10,566 nucleotides of DNA from an uncultured Gammaproteobacteria bacterium. GTDB lineage: Bacteria; Pseudomonadota; Gammaproteobacteria; SZUA-140. The DNA lies in NCBI GenBank assembly GCA_945787585.1, contig CALZIG010000264.1, forward strand, positions 1 through 10,566, read 5' to 3'. Position 1 is the stretch's first letter. Each line of letters begins with the position of its first letter. Below, piece by piece: positions 7,312 to 10,566 of the stretch. The translations under genes were made by a program, and so were the position numbers. The notes under the pieces are model-generated. The model saw nothing but the letters and a program-made list of their open reading frames with translations. It did not search any database and was not told the DNA's origin.

Positions 7312-7897
7312 AAAAAACCTCGAAACAAGAAATCGGATTCTGGATGCCACCTGGAAACTGCTGGAAGAGCGCCTGGATACGGGCGTGCGGATGGCAGATA
7401 TCGCCCGGCAGGCGGGCATCAGCCGCCAGGCCCTCTACCTCCATTTCAGCAAGCGCGCTGAACTGCTGATCGCGACGACGCAATATATCGATGAGATGAA
7501 AGGTGTCGATGCGCGACTTGCGCCGAGCCGTGCTGCGGCAACAGGAATCGAACGACTCGACGCCTTTATCGACGCCTGGGGTAATTACATCCCGGAAATC
7601 TACGGCGTCGCCAAAGCGTTGCTGGCGATGAAAGAGAGCGATGAAGCTGCCGCGTTAGCGTGGAGCGAACGGATGCAGGCGGTACGCCACGGTTGCGAGG
7701 CGGCGATTAAGGCATTGGCGCGTGATGGCACACTCTCGCCCGATCACAGCCAGAAACAGGCGACCGATATCCTGTGGACGATGCTCTCTGTACGCAACTG
7801 GGAACAGCTCCGAAGCGAGTGCGGCTGGTCACAGAAGCGCTATATTGAGACGACAAAATTGATTGCGCGCGGCACACTTGTGGTTGAACAGGGTTGA
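7304..7897 (+). CDS. TetR-family transcriptional regulator
   Basis: A 197-residue regulator. Residues ~8-55 form the TetR_N helix-turn-helix: NRILDATWKLLEE, then VRMADIARQAGISRQALYLHFSKRAELL, with the conserved AGISRQALYLHF recognition segment at ~37-48. The remainder is an all-helical ligand-binding and dimer domain with no recognisable ligand signature. It is divergent from the Rossmann-protein gene; two related palindromes lie between them and one contains this gene's start codon, so it most likely represses both. The start at 7304 is the only ATG that keeps the full HTH domain. No Shine-Dalgarno is visible, so initiation may be leaderless or weak. The inducer is unknown. Confidence 0.87.
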   Translation: MSRKNLETRNRILDATWKLLEERLDTGVRMADIARQAGISRQALYLHFSKRAELLIATTQYIDEMKGVDARLAPSRAAATGIERLDAFIDAWGNYIPEIYGVAKALLAMKESDEAAALAWSERMQAVRHGCEAAIKALARDGTLSPDHSQKQATDILWTMLSVRNWEQLRSECGWSQKRYIETTKLIARGTLVVEQG

Positions 7898-8011
7898 AGG
7901 GAAAAACGTTGATCGTTAGGAACGGTTGACGCAGGCGACCGCACGCAATGACAATCAAGTAAATGGGACGATCACACCACTAACGAAGATACAACTCGCG
8001 GGAGAAGCGCT

Positions 8012-8866
8012 ATGGACACACTAGTGACCACTGAATGGCTCAACCAACACCTCGATGCCCCCGACCTGGTGGTGCTCGACTGCACTGTCTATCAGGTTGC
8101 GAAAGATGACTGAGGTTTTCACAACGTAAGCGGCCGAGAAAAATATAACGAAGGCCACATCCCCACCGCCTGGTTTGCCGATCTCAAGGGCGAGCTGTGC
8201 GACTGCGACAGCCCGATCGAGTTCGCTGTGCCGACACCTGAACAGTCTTGTGCTGCGATGAGGGCGCTCGGTGTCGGTGACGACTCCCGCGTTATCCTCT
8301 ACGACGCCAGCTATGCGGCGTGGGCCGCCCGCGTGTGGTGGATGCTGCGCTGGGTCGGGTTCGACCAGGCTGCATTGCTTGATGGTGGACTGAATGCGTG
8401 GACTGCTGAAAATCGGCCGCTCTCTACCGAACCGGCCACCCACGCCGCGAAACAGCTCACCCCCGCACCGCGACCACAACTGATCGCCGACCGTGTTGAG
8501 GTACTCGCCGCGATCGACGACGATGCCGTCCAGCTGATCGACACTCTGTCCACAGAATACTATCGCGGCGAAGCAAGCATCTACGCCCGCCCCGGTCACA
8601 TCCCCACCGCCACCAACACCTGCGGCCTTGACCTGCTCGATGATACCGACCACTTCCGCCCGGACGACGAATTCGCTACGCTTGTTAACGGTGGCGACCG
8701 CAATGGCCGCACCATCACCTACTGCGGCGGTGGCATCATGGCCTCCGCCAACGCCTTTGCGATGACACGACTCGGCTTCAGCGACGTTGCGGTCTATACC
8801 GCATCACAACAGGAATGGGCCGCCAATCCAGCGCTGCCGATGGTCGCTGAGCCCCCTGAGACATGA
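8012..8866 (+). pseudogene. Two-domain rhodanese (sulfurtransferase) interrupted by an in-frame TGA
   Basis: ATG at 8012 has a strong ribosome site (GGAGAAG) and opens MDTLVTTEWLNQHLDAPDLVVLDCTV..., a typical rhodanese N terminus. Codon 34 is TGA (8111-8113). The same frame then continues without other stops to 8866: VSGREKYNEGHIPTA, then the inactive first domain (VGDDSRVILYDASYAAWAARVWWMLRWVGF), the second domain, and the catalytic loop YCGGGIMASA with the persulfide-forming Cys at codon 238. Total length with the TGA codon is 284, normal for thiosulfate / 3-mercaptopyruvate sulfurtransferases such as SseA. A one-base change from GGA or CGA would explain the TGA, since the position falls in a loop before VSGR. 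A shorter product could start at GTG 8228 but would lose part of domain one. It lies 114 bp after the tetR-family gene, same strand. Sequencing error is possible. Confidence 0.8.
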
Positions 8867-9087
8867 ACAGTCTCATACTCATTGGCTTCCTTCTCAAAAT
8901 ATGAACAAGGCTAAAACAGGATTACGAGGCATCTCGTTTACCCTGCCCGCTCCAGGCACCAATAGAGAGGTAGCAAGCATGTACAGATTAAAGTGGGTTT
9001 CGTTGCATACCTGGCGGAAGTACCTCGCATTAAGTGGAAAGACATAACTAGGAAACCTCTGATTAAAAATAATGGGGGTGATGTAAC

Positions 9088-9221
9088 ATGAAAATCGGCT
9101 TCTATGACTATAACGCCTTCCTGATCGAATCGAATGACAAAAAAATCGCTATCGATCCCGACGCACTCTTTTTTGCTTCTTCAGATTCACAACGCTAATC
9201 CTAAAATCTGAATGGGAAAGC
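9088..9221 (+). pseudogene. Remnant of an MBL-fold metallo-hydrolase gene (N-terminal piece, frameshifted)
   Basis: ATG at 9088, behind GGGGGTG, encodes MKIGFYDYNAFLIESNDKK followed by IAIDPDALFF, the first strands of a metallo-beta-lactamase-fold hydrolase. After codon 29 the frame is lost. Moving to the frame starting at 9177 gives FFRFTTLILKSEWES, which continues the expected sequence up to ~9221. The metal-binding HxHxDH block, which should follow directly, is absent: the next bases belong to an AraC-type remnant. In frame from the ATG only 36 residues are made. This is a truncated, decayed gene with no expected activity. The family assignment rests on a short segment. Confidence 0.55.
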
Positions 9222-9232
9222 AGGAAAATAAT

Positions 9233-9554
9233 ATGCGGATAAGATCAACCAGGTGTACGATTACATCAGCGAATACTTGGATGACGAACTCGCCGTTGAA
9301 TGATTCAGCCTGGTTGCTCATTTTTCAAAGTTTCACTTTCACCGACAATTTACTGCCTATATCGGCCTAACTGTAGCGATGATACATTCTGTATGATGCG
9401 ATTAAAGGACGCATCTCATCAGCTGTTTTTCAATAAAGATGGTCGCATAATCGATATCGCACTAGATGTCCGACCTGAAAATACAGCGTTATTTTCTCGC
9501 GCATTCAAAAAATTATTTGGGAAGACACCATCAAGAGTGGCTACCAGAGAGTAA
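9233..9554 (+). pseudogene. Remnant of an AraC-family regulator gene
   Basis: Pieces of an AraC-type double helix-turn-helix domain are spread over two frames. From 9238 one frame reads DKINQVYDYISEYLDDELAVE, then TGA at 9301, then FSLVAHFSKFHFHRQFTAYIGLTV, the first HTH with its F-H-F-H-R-Q-F signature. It stops at 9394. From 9396 another frame reads MRLKDASHQLFFNKDGRIIDIAL, then FSRAFKKLFGKTPS, the second HTH and signature, ending at 9554. A third frame carries QEWLPESNEELK, which may be the original continuation past 9530. The ATG at 9233 (AGGA at 9222-9225) is one base out of frame with the DKINQ segment. With at least three frame losses and one stop this gene is dead. It begins within 12 bp of the end of the hydrolase remnant, so a deletion has probably fused the two. 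Confidence 0.65.
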
Positions 9555-9997
9555 CGAAGAACTAAAAGCCTCCCTCTTTCATTCACTACATCAATCTATT
9601 CCCGGCAGCAGCAGAAGAACACCCAAATCATGGCGCGGAGTATCAACAGTACGATAGGTACTTAACAGCAAGGATCCTGACGACAATAGTAGGTTATTAA
9701 GGAGCAAACAAAGCAATATAAAAATGAGTCAATAAAAAGTTGCCAGGTGTTTTTTATATTATTGAAATGAGGCGTTACTTTAAATTATTTATAGGCACTG
9801 CGTAGAAACCCAAACAGGTATATTCAGCACATCGATGCATTTTATTTGTTTTAACATTAATTGTGTTTTTTCATTCACAAGTCATCAATGCTGAGTTACT
9901 ATTTAGCTAGTAGGTAATCTTTCGTTAAAAGATAATTACAGTTTCAGACGAGAGATGAATTGGTAAATAACAGATAGCTAGTCGAAGGTATTGACAC
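9555..9997. other. AT-rich stretch without a recognised gene
   Basis: No convincing coding frame, RNA gene or transposon end was seen. The first ~100 bases may still hold out-of-frame AraC-remnant sequence. The rest is rich in A/T runs. Small structures only: a 6-bp inverted repeat ATCTTT/AAAGAT (9917-9922 with 9928-9933) and an 8-bp direct repeat TAGCTAGT (9904-9911 and 9975-9982). The promoter of the gene at 9998 must lie here or beyond, but I could not settle on one. GAAGGT at 9984-9989 is a fair ribosome site for that gene, 8 nt before its ATG. Confidence 0.55.
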
Positions 9998-10566
9998 ATG
10001 CGTTTGTTGATCGAGTCAGGTTATTCCTCTTTCCTCTCGGGCGACCAGTCTTCCCGTATTTTGCATCGTTATGCTCAACAACTACTGATTGATTGTATCG
10101 ACATTCCAGCTGAGCTCCCCTTGTCTGCCTGGCAGCGTATCGATGATAAGCCTCTTATGGTTAATGGTGCCAGCATTCGTTTGAATGATGGTGAGTTTGA
10201 ATACAAAGATAACCCGCACACTTTACTTAAATTCATTGGCCCCATTGATACCCTGTGGTTACAGCAACTTAAAGTAAGCAGAATAAAAAGTCGTTTTTTG
10301 TGTCCACCTTATGGCATCTGTGTCGAACTGCCTGATAAGTTTCGCTCAACCAATATAGAGAAATCTTTCCCCTTTATTTGCGCAGCATCGCCTTATCTTG
10401 AATCTCACTGTAGTCGTGGGCTTGCTCATGATCGGGAAAAAATGCAGCAAGCTGGTTTACCCGACGATGCCTGTGACTTAATATTTTTTAGTCGCGAAGA
10501 TCGCGCACGTATTGCCGCTGATCTAGAAGCACAAGAGGTAGATATACTGGATAGTTCGAATTACAA
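9998..10566 (+). CDS. Uncharacterised protein, N-terminal 189 residues (runs off window)
   Basis: An ATG at 9998 with GAAGGT 8 nt upstream opens a frame that stays open to the right edge (189 codons plus two bases). It begins MRLLIESGYSSFLSGDQSSR and includes DNPHTLLKFIGPIDTLWLQQ (~71-90) and SRFLCPPYGICVELPDKF (~98-115). Later come ASPYLESHCSRGLAHDREKM (~130-149) and FFSREDRARIAADLEAQEVD (~163-182). There is no signal peptide or membrane segment, so it is probably cytoplasmic; mixed charged and hydrophobic composition indicates a folded protein. Several Cys (C33, C102, C108, C128, C138) and His residues could bind metal, but spacing matches no motif I know. I do not recognise the family. Codon use is more AT-rich than in the metal-resistance genes, which with the upstream gene debris suggests acquired DNA. 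Confidence 0.7.
   Translation, partial: MRLLIESGYSSFLSGDQSSRILHRYAQQLLIDCIDIPAELPLSAWQRIDDKPLMVNGASIRLNDGEFEYKDNPHTLLKFIGPIDTLWLQQLKVSRIKSRFLCPPYGICVELPDKFRSTNIEKSFPFICAASPYLESHCSRGLAHDREKMQQAGLPDDACDLIFFSREDRARIAADLEAQEVDILDSSNY

Noticed and set aside
8105..8160. Selenocysteine insertion at the rhodanese TGA
   Set aside because: The TGA is not at the catalytic Cys (which is present as TGC at 8723), and no convincing stem-loop follows it.
8901..9047. 48-codon open frame (MNKAKTGLRGISF...)
   Set aside because: No ribosome site, no recognisable similarity, and it lies in the decayed segment; not enough to call a gene.
9051..9070. GGAAACCTCTGATTAAAA resembling the end of some insertion sequences
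   Set aside because: No matching inverted end, target duplication or transposase fragment was found in the window.
9300..9657. Two open frames (from 9300 and from 9466) that could be called small proteins
   Set aside because: Both are mixtures of out-of-frame and in-frame parts of the AraC remnant; neither starts at a sensible ribosome site.
9904..9982. 8-bp direct repeat TAGCTAGT, 71 bp apart
   Set aside because: Such a short repeat is expected by chance in AT-rich DNA, and nothing resembling an integrated element lies between the copies.

Overview
The window looks like chromosomal DNA of a Gammaproteobacterium. The evidence is a DjlA-type membrane co-chaperone, a P1B-1 copper ATPase of proteobacterial type, dense short-spaced operons and GC-rich codon use over the first ~8.9 kb. 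I cannot name the genus. From ~8870 onward the DNA becomes visibly more AT-rich and holds gene remnants, then an uncharacterised gene that runs off the right edge.

Layout, left to right. (1) 1-904, minus strand: the likely first codons of an unknown gene, preceded upstream by djlA. (2) 993-3586, minus: a copper unit, copA followed by a membrane-anchored cupredoxin joined to it by an ATGA stop/start overlap. (3) 3803-6433, minus: an arsenate unit, arsR - gap - arsJ. An As(III)-type ArsR repressor sits first, directly behind a strong promoter with an inverted repeat in its spacer. It is followed by a hairpin/T-run, then an ArsJ-associated GAPDH, then the ArsJ permease. The known scheme for this pair is that GAPDH makes 1-arseno-3-phosphoglycerate from arsenate and ArsJ exports it. 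Here gap carries a frameshift near its 3' end that removes the last ~44 residues from frame, so the pathway may be damaged, unless this is a sequencing error. (4) 6565-7897: a divergent pair, an NAD(P)-binding Rossmann protein (minus) and a TetR-family regulator (plus). Two near-identical palindromes lie between them, one over the -35/spacer of the Rossmann gene and one over the tetR start codon. (5) 8012-8866, plus: a two-domain rhodanese (sulfurtransferase) with an in-frame TGA at codon 34. (6) 9088-9554, plus: abutting remnants of an MBL-fold hydrolase gene and an AraC-family regulator, both frameshifted. (7) 9555-9997: AT-rich DNA with no gene seen. (8) 9998-10566, plus: the 5' 189 codons of a protein I do not recognise.

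Taken together this is a metal-stress neighbourhood (copper export plus arsenate export on the same strand) next to a small TetR-controlled module and a decaying, compositionally different segment. The striking points are the broken gap inside an otherwise intact ars operon, the apparently leaderless arsR promoter, the tetR start codon buried in an operator-like palindrome, and the unknown gene at the right edge. No rRNA, tRNA, CRISPR array or transposase gene was seen.
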